Source: Microthrix sp041394405 (GTDB lineage: Bacteria; Actinomycetota; Acidimicrobiia; Acidimicrobiales; Microtrichaceae). From it: a stretch of 64,000 nt of DNA. Position numbers and translations under genes: made by a program. Within the stretch, counting starts at the first letter, position 1; each line of letters begins with the position of its first letter. The notes below the pieces were generated by a model. It made no database searches and was not told where the DNA came from. It was given only the letters and a program-made list of their open reading frames with translations. Where the stretch lies: positions 1-64,000 of the forward strand of contig JAWKIF010000008.1 in NCBI GenBank assembly GCA_041394405.1, given 5' to 3'. Below are positions 26,005 to 34,628 of this stretch, in pieces.

Positions 26005-26999
26005 GCGCCGCCAAGCCGGGGAGGTCGGGCAAGCCGGGGAGGTCGGGCAAGCCGGGGAGGTCGGGCAAGCCGGGGAGATCGGGAAAGCCAGGACGCTCCG
26101 GCAAGCCAGTTCGATCGGCCCAACCGGGACGCGCCGGTCGCTCCGGTGGCCCGGCCAAGGCGGGACGTGGTGCTTCCCCGCCGGGACGCAGCGGCTCGAA
26201 GGGTGGTCCATCTCGCAAGGGCGTCACCAAGCGCCTTGGTCTGGGCGGCGATCAGGTGGAGGGCCGCCAGGCGGTCCGAGAGCTGCTGTTGGCCGGGGCC
26301 CGCAAGGTGCGAGAGGTGGTGATGGCCGAGGACCTCGACCCGTCCCCCATCCTGGACGACATCCGCCAGCTGGCTCGCGAGCAGCGGGTGACGTTGAGCG
26401 AGGTGGGTCGCAAGGCGTTGGAGCGACAGAGCCACACCGAATCCAGCCAGGGCGTGGTGGCCCTCGCGGCCGAGATGCAGCCGGCGGAGTTGGACGATTT
26501 GGCTCGCCCGGCCCATGGCGTTGCACCCTTCCTGCTGGCGCTCGATTCGGTGACCGATCCCGGCAATCTGGGGGCACTGCTGCGCACCGCCGAATGCGCC
26601 GGGGTGTCGGGTGTGGTGCTGCCCCGGCACCGGGCCGCCCACCTGACCCCGACCGTGACCAAGACGGCGGCCGGCGCCATCGAGCACCTGCCCATCGCAC
26701 TGGTGGGAGGGCTGCCGTCGGCGCTGGAACAGCTGCGGAGCGAGGGTGTGTGGGTGATCGGCCTGGACAGCGCCGGGGCGGGGTCGATCTATGACCTGGC
26801 CGTGGCCGACGCCCCGATCTGCCTGGTGGCGGGGGCCGAGGGAAAGGGGCTGTCGCCACTGGTCACCCGCCGGTGCGACGAGGTGGTGTCGTTGCCCCTC
26901 CGGGGAAACCTCGATTCGTTGAACGTGGCGGCCGCAGTGGCCGTGGCCGCCTACGAGGTGGCCCGGCGGCGCATGGCGGCGAGCGACGGCGCCCCGTAG
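26001..26999 (+). CDS. rlmB: 23S rRNA (guanosine-2'-O)-methyltransferase RlmB-like (SpoU family)
   Basis: A 332-residue SpoU enzyme. Residues 5-~75 are a basic low-complexity extension of KPGRSG repeats; the substrate-binding domain (GRQAVRELLL) follows, then the SPOUT domain with SVTDPGNLGALLRTAE, AGAEGKGL and LRGNLDSLNVAAA. It would methylate the 2'-O of a guanosine in 23S rRNA; other SpoU targets are possible. cysS, often between ispDF and this gene, is missing. Confidence 0.9.
   Translation: MSAAKPGRSGKPGRSGKPGRSGKPGRSGKPGRSGKPVRSAQPGRAGRSGGPAKAGRGASPPGRSGSKGGPSRKGVTKRLGLGGDQVEGRQAVRELLLAGARKVREVVMAEDLDPSPILDDIRQLAREQRVTLSEVGRKALERQSHTESSQGVVALAAEMQPAELDDLARPAHGVAPFLLALDSVTDPGNLGALLRTAECAGVSGVVLPRHRAAHLTPTVTKTAAGAIEHLPIALVGGLPSALEQLRSEGVWVIGLDSAGAGSIYDLAVADAPICLVAGAEGKGLSPLVTRRCDEVVSLPLRGNLDSLNVAAAVAVAAYEVARRRMAASDGAP
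26013..26102 (+). repeat. 18-bp tandem repeat, five copies, coding KPGRSG
   Basis: Units of aagccggggaggtcgggc; the first three identical, the fourth and fifth diverged. It encodes the basic N-terminal arm of the RlmB-like protein and could vary in copy number. Confidence 0.9.
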
Positions 27000-27204
27000 G
27001 GCCGGCACCAACCAGACGCCACGCGAGGTTGGCCAACCACCAAGTGCGTCGGCGTCGGGGCCGGCGCCTTCGCAGTGAGGGATCACTCCCCCAAGGGTCA
27101 CCGATCGGGCCCCTCCAGGGCACTACTCTCCTCATCACACCGCGTGTTTCGCACCGTTAACCGCCCCGGAGCGCAGCGCTGAACAGCACCAGGTCTAGGC
27201 GGGA
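27000..27204. other. intergenic region upstream of the LytR_C protein
   Basis: About 205 bp. A small gggatcactccc hairpin is at about 27080. No RNA gene or frame is supported; it probably holds the promoter of the next gene. Confidence 0.35.
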
Positions 27205-27210
27205 GTGGAC

Positions 27211-27852
27211 ATGACCGAACCGACACGATCACGACCTCCTCGCCCCCCGCAGGCCAACGCGAGCCGTGGCGTTGCACTGGTGGCCGTCGCGGTGCTCATC
27301 GGGGCGTTGCTGATCTGGAAGAACCCCGGAACCGGCCAGGTGACGACCTCCCAGGATCTGCACTCGGAGACGTCCACCACCCAGGGCGGGGGCGACGGCG
27401 AATCCGACACCTCCACCACCACAACGGCCCCTTCGTCAACGTCGGTGCCCATCGCCGACCTCAAGGTGACCGTGGCCAACGCCGCCGGTGTGTCGGGTGC
27501 CGCCGGCACCATTGCCGACAAGCTCACGGAGGCGGGCTATCAGAACCCCGCGGCGCTCAACGGTTCGCCCGGCCAACCCACCAAGGTGTTCTTCGATTCG
27601 GGCTACGAGGCCGATGCCAAGGCGGTCGCAACCGCGCTCGGGTTGCCCGAGACGGTTGTCGAGGCCCGACCGCCCGAGATCGACATCGAGGCGGCCGGTA
27701 AGAACGCCCAGGTCATCGTGATCCTCGGGGATGGCTTCGATCCGGAGAACCCCGGTGCTGCGGCAGGGGCAGACGCGGCGGCGGACGGTTCGGCCACCAC
27801 GGCCGTAGGGGCAGCGACCACCGCCGCCTCGGCCACCACCGCTGCCGGCTGA
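27211..27852 (+). CDS. membrane-anchored LytR C-terminal domain protein
   Basis: A 213-residue single-pass protein: short cytoplasmic basic N-terminus, one helix (GVALVAVAVLIGALLIW), a Ser/Thr linker and a LytR_C domain (LKVTVANAAGVSGAAGTIADKLTEAGY) followed by a long Ala/Thr tail. LytR_C proteins occur with LCP cell-wall ligases; this one has no ligase domain. GTG 27205 is in frame upstream; I take the ATG at 27211. Confidence 0.75.
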   Translation: MTEPTRSRPPRPPQANASRGVALVAVAVLIGALLIWKNPGTGQVTTSQDLHSETSTTQGGGDGESDTSTTTTAPSSTSVPIADLKVTVANAAGVSGAAGTIADKLTEAGYQNPAALNGSPGQPTKVFFDSGYEADAKAVATALGLPETVVEARPPEIDIEAAGKNAQVIVILGDGFDPENPGAAAGADAAADGSATTAVGAATTAASATTAAG

Positions 27853-27876
27853 ACCGGGGTGGTGCCGACCCGTCGA

Positions 27877-27882
27877 TAGCCT
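27877..27882 (+). promoter_or_regulatory. putative leaderless -10 box for the glycerate kinase gene
   Basis: TAGCCT, 6 nt before the GTG at 27889. Confidence 0.45.
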
Positions 27883-27888
27883 GCGGCG

Positions 27889-28902
27889 GTGCGAGTGGTG
27901 CTGGCCCCCGACAAATTCCGCGGTTCGCTGAGCGCGGCCGGGGCAGCCGACGCCCTGGCCGACGGCGTGACGCGATGGGGCGCCGATCCGGTTCGGGTGC
28001 CGCTGAGCGACGGTGGCGAGGGTTTCCTGGAGGTGATGGGCGGCCCCAACCGCACCACCACCGTCACGGGTCCGCTGGGCGACCCGGTGGAGGCGCGCTG
28101 GCGACTGGCGCGCCGCACCGCAGTGCTGGAGATGTCCAGGGCGGCCGGGCTGGAACTGGCCGGAGGTGCTGAGGGCAACGACCCCCTGGCGGCCGACACG
28201 ACGGGGGTCGGCGAGCTGTTGGCGGCCGCCCTGGACGCCGGGGCCACCCGCATCATCGTCGGCATGGGCGGTTCGGCCACCACCGACGGAGGCCTCGGAG
28301 CGCTCCGGGCCCTGGGGCCGGTGCCCCGGCTGGCCGGAGTGCGGCTGGAGGTGGCCTGCGACGTGCGCACTCGCTTCGCCGACGCCGCCCGCCAGTTCGG
28401 CCCGCAGAAGGGCGCATCGCCGGCGCAGGTGGAGCTGCTGTCGCGCCGCCTGGGCCGGCTGGAGGAACTCTACGCCGAGCAGTACCAGGTGGAGGTCGGA
28501 GCCCTGCCCGGTTCGGGAGCCGCCGGTGGGTTGGCCGGGGCGTTGGCCGCGCTGGGCGGAACCCTGCGAGGGGGCTTCGAGGTGGTGGCCGAGCGCGTCG
28601 ACCTGGACGAGGCGATCGAGGCGGCCGACGCGGTGCTCACCGGCGAGGGGCTGATGGACGCCGCGTCGTTCGAGGGCAAGGTGGTCGGCGGGGTGGCCGA
28701 GCTGGCCGGTCAGCTCGGCGTCCCGGTGGGGGCGGTGGTTGGCGACCTCGACCCGGGCCTCCACGACCTGCCGGTTGGCCTCGAGGTGGCCTCGCTGGTG
28801 GCCGACGCGGGCCGGGAGGCGGCCTTCGCCGATGCCGCGGCGGCCGTGGCGGCGTCTGCCGAGGCCCTGCTCACCAGAATGCTGGGCAGCCCGGACGGCT
28901 GA
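27889..28902 (+). CDS. glycerate kinase (GarK/GlxK type)
   Basis: A 337-residue kinase that phosphorylates D-glycerate to 2- (or 3-) phosphoglycerate. APDKFRGSLSA at the start, LSDGGEGF, GMGGSATTDGG and GSGAAGGLAGAL match the GarK/GlxK fold. It is slightly shorter than the E. coli enzymes. Its neighbour on the other strand is GpgS, which consumes 3-phosphoglycerate, so a link to glucosylglycerate turnover is possible, although the genes are convergent. Confidence 0.9.
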   Translation: MRVVLAPDKFRGSLSAAGAADALADGVTRWGADPVRVPLSDGGEGFLEVMGGPNRTTTVTGPLGDPVEARWRLARRTAVLEMSRAAGLELAGGAEGNDPLAADTTGVGELLAAALDAGATRIIVGMGGSATTDGGLGALRALGPVPRLAGVRLEVACDVRTRFADAARQFGPQKGASPAQVELLSRRLGRLEELYAEQYQVEVGALPGSGAAGGLAGALAALGGTLRGGFEVVAERVDLDEAIEAADAVLTGEGLMDAASFEGKVVGGVAELAGQLGVPVGAVVGDLDPGLHDLPVGLEVASLVADAGREAAFADAAAAVAASAEALLTRMLGSPDG

Positions 28903-28936
28903 CCTGGCCCGACTGCTGAGGGGCCGTCACCCGCGA

Positions 28937-29869
28937 TCAGGTCGCGGCGCGTCGCCGGTACTCGTCCACCTGGACCATGGGGGGCAACTCGCCAAGCTCC
29001 ACCTCCAAGGGTGCGAAGTCGGGCCGCTCCAACGTCATGGTGTCGGTCACCAGCTCCGGGTCGACGCGTCGGAGGATGGCGGCCGCCACCGCTGCGGCCT
29101 GGGGGCCCAGCTGCGCCAAGGGGCGATTGCGGTGCGTGCGCAGCTCCAGATCAACCTGGGCGATGGCGCCGACGCCCACCATGGCGGCCACGTCGATGAG
29201 CAGGCCCACGTCCACGCCGTAGCCCCGTACGAACCCGAGGCGTTCCAGCAGCGCACGCCGCCCACCGAACTCACCGGACAGCGGCTGGGCCACCTGGGCC
29301 AGGTGTGGGAAGAACATCGACAGCAGGGGCCTGGCCACCAGTTCGGTGACCCGACCACCGCCGGTGCCGTCCTCGCCGGGGCGGGCGTAGTGGCCCTTGG
29401 CGAACTGCACCTCGGGGTCGGACAGCAGCGGCCCCAGCAGCCCGGTGACGAAGTGGCTGGAGAAGTCGGTGATGTCGGCATCGCACCACACGACGACCTC
29501 GCCCCGGCTGGCGCAGAGCGACTTCCACAGCACCTCTCCCTTGCCGTGGCCCCAGCCCACCTCGGCCAGGAGGGACGTCGACGGCACCACCCGGGCGCCT
29601 GCGGCGGCAGCAATGACGGCGGTGTCATCGCTGGAGTGATCGTCCATGACGATCAGCTCATCCACGAGGCCACCCAGCACCAGGTCGCGGCGCAGCGCGG
29701 CCACGATGTCGCCCACGGTGGCCGCCTCGTTTCGGGCGGGAAGCGCCACCGTGACCGTGGAGGTGCGGGTGGAGGCCAGGCGCTCCACGTCGTAGGCGCG
29801 GTGCGACACGCTGCGGAGGGGCCCATCCAGGGGTGGCGCGGTCGGGGTGGAGGTCGATGGCTCGGTCAT
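28937..29869 (-). CDS. gpgS: glucosyl-3-phosphoglycerate synthase
   Basis: A 310-residue GT81/GT2-fold enzyme that moves glucose from NDP-glucose to 3-phosphoglycerate, first step to glucosylglycerate (compatible solute; precursor of methylglucose lipopolysaccharide in mycobacteria). VALPARNEAATV, VMDDHSSDDT, WCDADI (the DxD-like metal site) and GYGVDVGLLID are clear. The start ATG at 29869 is chosen because sequence before it lacks family similarity. The phosphatase gpgP is not in the window. Confidence 0.9.
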   Translation of the reverse strand: MTEPSTSTPTAPPLDGPLRSVSHRAYDVERLASTRTSTVTVALPARNEAATVGDIVAALRRDLVLGGLVDELIVMDDHSSDDTAVIAAAAGARVVPSTSLLAEVGWGHGKGEVLWKSLCASRGEVVVWCDADITDFSSHFVTGLLGPLLSDPEVQFAKGHYARPGEDGTGGGRVTELVARPLLSMFFPHLAQVAQPLSGEFGGRRALLERLGFVRGYGVDVGLLIDVAAMVGVGAIAQVDLELRTHRNRPLAQLGPQAAAVAAAILRRVDPELVTDTMTLERPDFAPLEVELGELPPMVQVDEYRRRAAT

Positions 29870-30083
29870 GTGAGGAGCTCGGGCCGTGATGACCATCCCG
29901 ATCATGTCGGGGAGACCGAGCCCCGCCATCCTATGGGGGTTGGGTCGTCGTCGACCGGTCGGGAACAACCGGGCGACCAGGTCGGTTGCCAGTGGCACCC
30001 AAGCGGGTCGGTACCATCGTCGCCGGAAACCGGTCGGCGAAGTTCAGCGGCCCCAGCATCGCAACACACAAGGAGCAGCCATC

Positions 30084-30359
30084 ATGGCCGTGACCGTACG
30101 CATCCCCACCACCCTGCGAACCTTCACCGGAGGCCAGGCCGCCGTTGAGGTGGACGGCACCAACGTGGGCGAGGTGTTGGCCGCATTGGAGGAGGGCCAT
30201 CCCGGTTTCCGGGAGCGCATCTTTGGCGAGGACGGGCAGCTTCGGCGCTTCGTGAACGTGTTCGTCAGCGACGAGGACGTGCGGTACCTGGACGGGCTCT
30301 CCACCCCCGTGCCCGACGGCGAGACCGTCGCCATCGTTCCCGCAGTGGCCGGCGGCTGA
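30084..30359 (+). CDS. ThiS/MoaD-family sulfur-carrier-like protein (CysO-like)
   Basis: A 91-residue beta-grasp protein ending in Gly-Gly (VAGG), the tail that is adenylated and thiocarboxylated in sulfur carriers. FVNVFVSDEDVRYLDGLSTPV is typical of the CysO/MoaD-like actinobacterial group that donates sulfide for cysteine synthesis. Partners (CysM, Mec, MoeZ) are not in the window. AAGGAG lies 8 nt before the ATG. Confidence 0.85.
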   Translation: MAVTVRIPTTLRTFTGGQAAVEVDGTNVGEVLAALEEGHPGFRERIFGEDGQLRRFVNVFVSDEDVRYLDGLSTPVPDGETVAIVPAVAGG

Positions 30360-30383
30360 CGGGCCGACTCGCGTTCTGGTGCG

Positions 30384-30407
30384 CCGCCCCGGCCGCACCC
30401 GGGGCGG
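30384..30407 (+). terminator. GC-rich inverted repeat, possible terminator of the sulfur-carrier gene
   Basis: A perfect 9-bp stem (ccgccccgg / ccggggcgg) with a 6-nt loop, 24 bp after the upstream stop and directly abutting the CIRCE operator. It lacks a T-run. Confidence 0.5.
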
Positions 30408-30434
30408 TTAGCAGTCGACGTGGGCGAGTGCTAA
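30408..30434 (+). promoter_or_regulatory. CIRCE operator (HrcA binding site) of groEL
   Basis: TTAGCAGTC, nine bases, GAGTGCTAA: the CIRCE consensus TTAGCACTC-N9-GAGTGCTAA with one mismatch in the left arm. It is 60 bp before the groEL start, so groEL is under HrcA heat-shock repression. Confidence 0.9.
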
Positions 30435-30494
30435 AACATGGGTTCGTCACACCCGCTTGAGCGACCGCCCCGGGGCGTGTCCGAGGAGGAACCC

Positions 30495-32108
30495 ATGGCC
30501 AAGCAGATCACGTACCACGACGACGCCCGGCGGGCGCTGGACTCCGGACTGAACCAGCTGGCCGACGCCGTGCGGGCCACGCTGGGCCCCAAGGGCCGCA
30601 ACGTGGTGCTCAGCAAGTCGTGGGGCGCCCCGACCATCACCAACGACGGGGTCTCCATCGCCAAGGAGATCGACCTGGAGGATCCCCTCGAGGCCATCGG
30701 CGCCAACCTGGTGAAGGAGGTGGCCAAGAAGACCGACGACGTCGCAGGCGACGGCACCACGACGGCCACGGTGCTGGCCTGGTCCATGGTGCGCGAAGGC
30801 TTACGCAACATTGCCGCAGGGGCCAACCCCATGGCGGTCAAGCGGGGCATGGCGGCCGCCACCGATGCGGCCGTTGCGCGCATCGCCGAGCTGGCCATCG
30901 ACGTCGACTCCAAGGAACAGGTGGCTCAGGTGGCCGCCATTTCGGCCGCCGACAACCAGATCGGCCAGACCATTTCGGACGCCATCGACAAGGTGGGCAA
31001 GGACGGCGTCATCACCGTCGAGGAGGCCAACACCTTCGGCATGTCCATGGAGCTCACCGAGGGCATGCGCTTCGACAAGGGCTACGTGTCCCCGTACATG
31101 GTGACCGACTCGGACCGCATGGAGGCCGTGCTCGAGGACCCCTACATCCTGTTCCTCAGCTCGAAGATCTCGGCGGTTGGTGAGTTGGTGCCGCTGATGG
31201 AGAAGGTGATGCAGGCGGGCAAACCCCTGGCGGTGATCGCCGAGGACGTCGAGGGCGAGGCCCTGGCGGCGCTGGTAGTGAACAAGATCCGCGGCACCTT
31301 CAACTCGGTGGCCGTGAAGGCCCCAGGGTTCGGCGAGCGGCGCAAGGCCATGCTGGCCGACATGGCCATCCTCACCGGCGGCCAGGTGATCTCCGAGGAG
31401 GTGGGCCTGAAGCTGGAGGGCGTCGAGTTGGGCCTGTTGGGTCGGGCGGAGAAGGTGATCGTCACCAAGGACGAGACCACCATCGTCGGCGGCGGCGGTG
31501 CCCAGGAGGACCTGGACGGGCGCATCTCCCAGATCAAGGCCGAGATCGACAACACCGACAGCGACTACGACCGCGAGAAGCTCCAGGAGCGGCTGGCCAA
31601 GTTGTCCGGCGGCGTTGCGGTGCTGCAGGTGGGCGCCGCCACCGAGGTGGAGCTCAAGGAGAAGAAGCACCGCATCGAGGACGCCGTCTCCACCACCAAA
31701 GCGGCCATCGAGGAGGGCGTCGTTGCGGGTGGTGGCGTCACCCTGCTGCGGGCGCAGGAGGCCGTGGAGGCCATCGTGGCCGGCCTGGACGCCGACGAGG
31801 CCGTCGGCGCACGGATCGTCGCCCGCTCGCTTCAGGGTCCGCTCAACCAGATCGCCGAGAACGCAGGCCTGGAGGGCGGTGTTGCCGTGGCGGCGGTGCG
31901 GGCCCTGACCGGACACGAGGGGCTGAACGCCCGCACCGGCGAGTACGAGAACCTGGTGGACGCCGGCATCATCGACGCCGCCAAGGTGACCCGCTCGGCC
32001 CTGCAGAACGCCTCGTCCATCGCCGGGTTGTTCCTCACCACCGAGGTCGTGGTGACCGACGCCCCGGAGGGTGGCACGGGCGGCGACATGGGCGACATGG
32101 ACTACTAG
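30495..32108 (+). CDS. groEL: 60-kDa chaperonin GroEL
   Basis: A 537-residue chaperonin subunit. DGTTTATVLA, the apical and intermediate domains and an ATP-site GDGTTT are intact. The C-terminus is GGDMGDMDY, close to the GGM-type tail of actinobacterial GroEL2 rather than the His-rich GroEL1. GAGGAGG lies 6 nt before the ATG at 30495; an in-frame upstream start at 30438 is rejected. groES is not adjacent, so it must be encoded elsewhere. CIRCE-controlled. Confidence 0.97.
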   Translation: MAKQITYHDDARRALDSGLNQLADAVRATLGPKGRNVVLSKSWGAPTITNDGVSIAKEIDLEDPLEAIGANLVKEVAKKTDDVAGDGTTTATVLAWSMVREGLRNIAAGANPMAVKRGMAAATDAAVARIAELAIDVDSKEQVAQVAAISAADNQIGQTISDAIDKVGKDGVITVEEANTFGMSMELTEGMRFDKGYVSPYMVTDSDRMEAVLEDPYILFLSSKISAVGELVPLMEKVMQAGKPLAVIAEDVEGEALAALVVNKIRGTFNSVAVKAPGFGERRKAMLADMAILTGGQVISEEVGLKLEGVELGLLGRAEKVIVTKDETTIVGGGGAQEDLDGRISQIKAEIDNTDSDYDREKLQERLAKLSGGVAVLQVGAATEVELKEKKHRIEDAVSTTKAAIEEGVVAGGGVTLLRAQEAVEAIVAGLDADEAVGARIVARSLQGPLNQIAENAGLEGGVAVAAVRALTGHEGLNARTGEYENLVDAGIIDAAKVTRSALQNASSIAGLFLTTEVVVTDAPEGGTGGDMGDMDY

Positions 32109-32138
32109 GGTCGGCGCTCAACCGCCGTTCTCTGGCGG

Positions 32139-34565
32139 CTACAGGTCGTCGTTGCGGCGCAGGAAGTTGAGGGCGGCCCAGCCCGGCGCCACCGGCAGCC
32201 AGAAGGTGGCCAGCCGAAACAGGAACACCGCCGGAACGGCGATGGCCGAGGGCGTGCCAATCGCGGTGAGGCCGGCGATGTAGGCGGCCTCGGCTGCGCC
32301 GAGGCCTCCCGGCGTCGGTGCGGCGGAGGCAACGAAGGCGCCGGTGAGGTAGACGACGCCAACGTCGACGAAGCCGGCCGTGCCCCGGAAGGCCAACACC
32401 GAGACGTAGAGCGCCATCAGATACGACATGGTGGTCAGCAGCGATCCGCCGAACAACGACGCCACCTTGAGAGGTCTGGTGGCGATGCCGACGACGCCGT
32501 CGCGGGCGCGCTCAAGGGCCGGGATGAGGTTGCGCAGGAAGATCCTGCGGCCCCACGGGGTCAACATGACCAGCCCCGAGACGGCCAGGAGGCCGGCGGC
32601 GACCAGCAGCACCGTGGTGAGCGACGGCAGCGAGAGGTTGCGATCTGCGCCGGAGCGCCCCGCCGCAGTGATGAACGATGCCGCCACCACGATGTGCACG
32701 ATGAGCCCGGCGATGACCGACATGCCCACGCCGGAGGCCGAGACGGCTGCGTCCACCCCCTGCTTGGTGAGAAACCGGACGTTGAGGGCCATGCCGCCGA
32801 CCTTGGCGGGCGTGATCGTCTCGGAGAACGACGCCGCCACCTGGGCCAACAGCGAGCGCACAAAGGACAGGCGGTTGGGTATGCCGCCCACCAATGCCAG
32901 TGCGGCGCCGACGTAGGACGCAGCCGAGAAGGCAACGGCCGCCGCCGCCCACGCCCAGTTGGCGCTTTGGGTCTCCTCCCACAGGTTGCCCGCCGAGGCC
33001 AGCTGGGGGACCAGGAAGTAGGCGGCTGCCCCCACCATCGACAAGGTGACGATGCGCCGGGTGCTGAAGCGCGAGAGTTCCTCGGTGTCGGGGGGCTCGG
33101 CGGTTGCGGTGGCGTGCGATACCTCGCTGCGCAGCGCCTTGAATCCGGAGGTTCCGAGCGCCTCCCGGGTGGCTGAGGAGGCCGCCAGCGGCTGGAGTCG
33201 GCGAAGCGCATCCACCAGGGGCTCCCGACCCAGGATGGCCAGGGCGGGGGCCACCGCACGCTCAGGGCCCACCAGGGCGGCGGTGGCCCCCAGCAGCTCC
33301 ACCACGTCGTCAGTCATCTGCGAGTCCTCGGCCACCACCTCGGCGCCGGAGAAGTCCACCAGCCACACGGTGTCGTCGTCGTCCACCATGATGTTGTCGG
33401 GGGTCAGGCGCCGGTGGGCAATGCGGGCCCGACGCAGAATGCCCAGCTCGCCCCAGATGTGCTCCAGGACGCGCTCGATGCGCTCGGTGGGCAGCGTGTC
33501 CAGGTCTGAGGCGGCGACGTACTCGGTCACCAGCAGCATGCCGGCCGAACCCACCTCACCGAAGCCGAGCACCCGGGGCGTGCACACACCCAGGTTGTGC
33601 GCCTGCAGCGATGCCAACGCGGCGTGGTCGGCCTCTCGTCGAAGCGAGCCGAACGACCGCTCACCGGCGGCCCCCTTCAGCCGGACCACCCGCCACAGGC
33701 GGTTCAGCAGGTTGGCCGCGTGGCGGTTGGGACCGAGCACCTTGACGGCCACCTCCCGCCCGTCGGCCAACGCGCCGTGCCAGCGAACCGAGGAGGCCGA
33801 GGAAACCACCATGGGCTGCAGCATCACCGGTGGCATCCCCAAGCGCCGCAGGGTCGCAACCACGTCGGGCCCCGCAGGGTCTCGATTGGGCGTCACCACG
33901 ACGATGCCCACCAGCGAGCCAACCACGGTGCCAACGCCCAGGTCGATGAGTACGCCGAGGAACCCCGACGTGGACAGCACCGACACGGCGGCGATGTAGC
34001 CGACCGTGGCCCACCACCAGGCCCCCCGCCAGCGACTACTGAGCCACGGACCCCCCAGCACCAGGGCGGCGATGGTGGCACCGAGCAGCGGCGAGGTGGT
34101 CACCCGGGGGATGCCTTGGTTGCTGAATCGGGCCTCCAGGAACTGGTCCAGGGCGCCTGAGCTGGACAGCGCCTCCATCACCAGGCCGGCTCCGTAGGCA
34201 CCGGCCGCCCCGAGTACCGCCGCCAGGTCCAGGGTCAACGCGGTGCGAAGGCGACGCTGTCTGAGCAGCACTGCGTTGACGGCCAGCACCACCGCCGCCA
34301 GCGCATAGGCACCCAGCGACCCTACGAGGGACTGGATGACATCGGGAAACGCGTCCAGCAGCAACCGCTGGTTGTAGGCCAGGCCGGCGATGGCGTCGTC
34401 GTAGAACACCACGATCAGCAGGCCGATGCCCAAGGTGGCGGTGCCCAACAGCAGGCGCAGCACGTAGGTGGGCGAGCGCAATTTGCCGGGCGTCGGCTCC
34501 GCCAACAGCTCGCAGTCGGGGACGTCGTCGTCGCCAGCGACGATGCTGGTGTTGGCCTCGGCCAT
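32139..34565 (-). CDS. LPG-synthase-TM/flippase-like membrane protein with internal kinase-like domain
   Basis: An 808-residue protein in three parts: N-terminal membrane helices (about 30-220), a cytoplasmic kinase-like lobe (about 240-480) with EVAVKVLG (Lys about 262), HRRLTPDNIMVDD (about 385) and VWLVDFSG, and about eight C-terminal helices of the UPF0104/LPG-synthase-TM family (about 510-800). The catalytic-loop Asp and metal-binding Asp of a kinase are present but the catalytic-loop sequence is unusual. The TM family includes lysyl-PG synthase/flippases. Substrate unknown. TAGGGT is 8 nt upstream of the ATG at 34565. Confidence 0.8.
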   Translation of the reverse strand: MAEANTSIVAGDDDVPDCELLAEPTPGKLRSPTYVLRLLLGTATLGIGLLIVVFYDDAIAGLAYNQRLLLDAFPDVIQSLVGSLGAYALAAVVLAVNAVLLRQRRLRTALTLDLAAVLGAAGAYGAGLVMEALSSSGALDQFLEARFSNQGIPRVTTSPLLGATIAALVLGGPWLSSRWRGAWWWATVGYIAAVSVLSTSGFLGVLIDLGVGTVVGSLVGIVVVTPNRDPAGPDVVATLRRLGMPPVMLQPMVVSSASSVRWHGALADGREVAVKVLGPNRHAANLLNRLWRVVRLKGAAGERSFGSLRREADHAALASLQAHNLGVCTPRVLGFGEVGSAGMLLVTEYVAASDLDTLPTERIERVLEHIWGELGILRRARIAHRRLTPDNIMVDDDDTVWLVDFSGAEVVAEDSQMTDDVVELLGATAALVGPERAVAPALAILGREPLVDALRRLQPLAASSATREALGTSGFKALRSEVSHATATAEPPDTEELSRFSTRRIVTLSMVGAAAYFLVPQLASAGNLWEETQSANWAWAAAAVAFSAASYVGAALALVGGIPNRLSFVRSLLAQVAASFSETITPAKVGGMALNVRFLTKQGVDAAVSASGVGMSVIAGLIVHIVVAASFITAAGRSGADRNLSLPSLTTVLLVAAGLLAVSGLVMLTPWGRRIFLRNLIPALERARDGVVGIATRPLKVASLFGGSLLTTMSYLMALYVSVLAFRGTAGFVDVGVVYLTGAFVASAAPTPGGLGAAEAAYIAGLTAIGTPSAIAVPAVFLFRLATFWLPVAPGWAALNFLRRNDDL

Positions 34566-34615
34566 GGCTCGGCACCCTACTGGCGTGCGAACGGGACCCA
34601 ACCCGCCCCGGGCCG

Positions 34616-34621
34616 TAGGCT
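34616..34621 (+). promoter_or_regulatory. putative leaderless -10 box for hemQ
   Basis: TAGGCT, 7 nt before the ATG at 34629; the divergent flippase gene has its own TAGGGT box at 34574-34579 (minus). Confidence 0.5.
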
Positions 34622-34628
34622 CGGCACC

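Noticed and set aside
27000..27204. Intergenic region tested for a tRNA
   Set aside because: No cloverleaf pairing or CCA-like end is visible.
30360..30494. groES searched for before groEL
   Set aside because: Only a hairpin and a CIRCE operator fit in the gap; no frame resembles a 10-kDa chaperonin.
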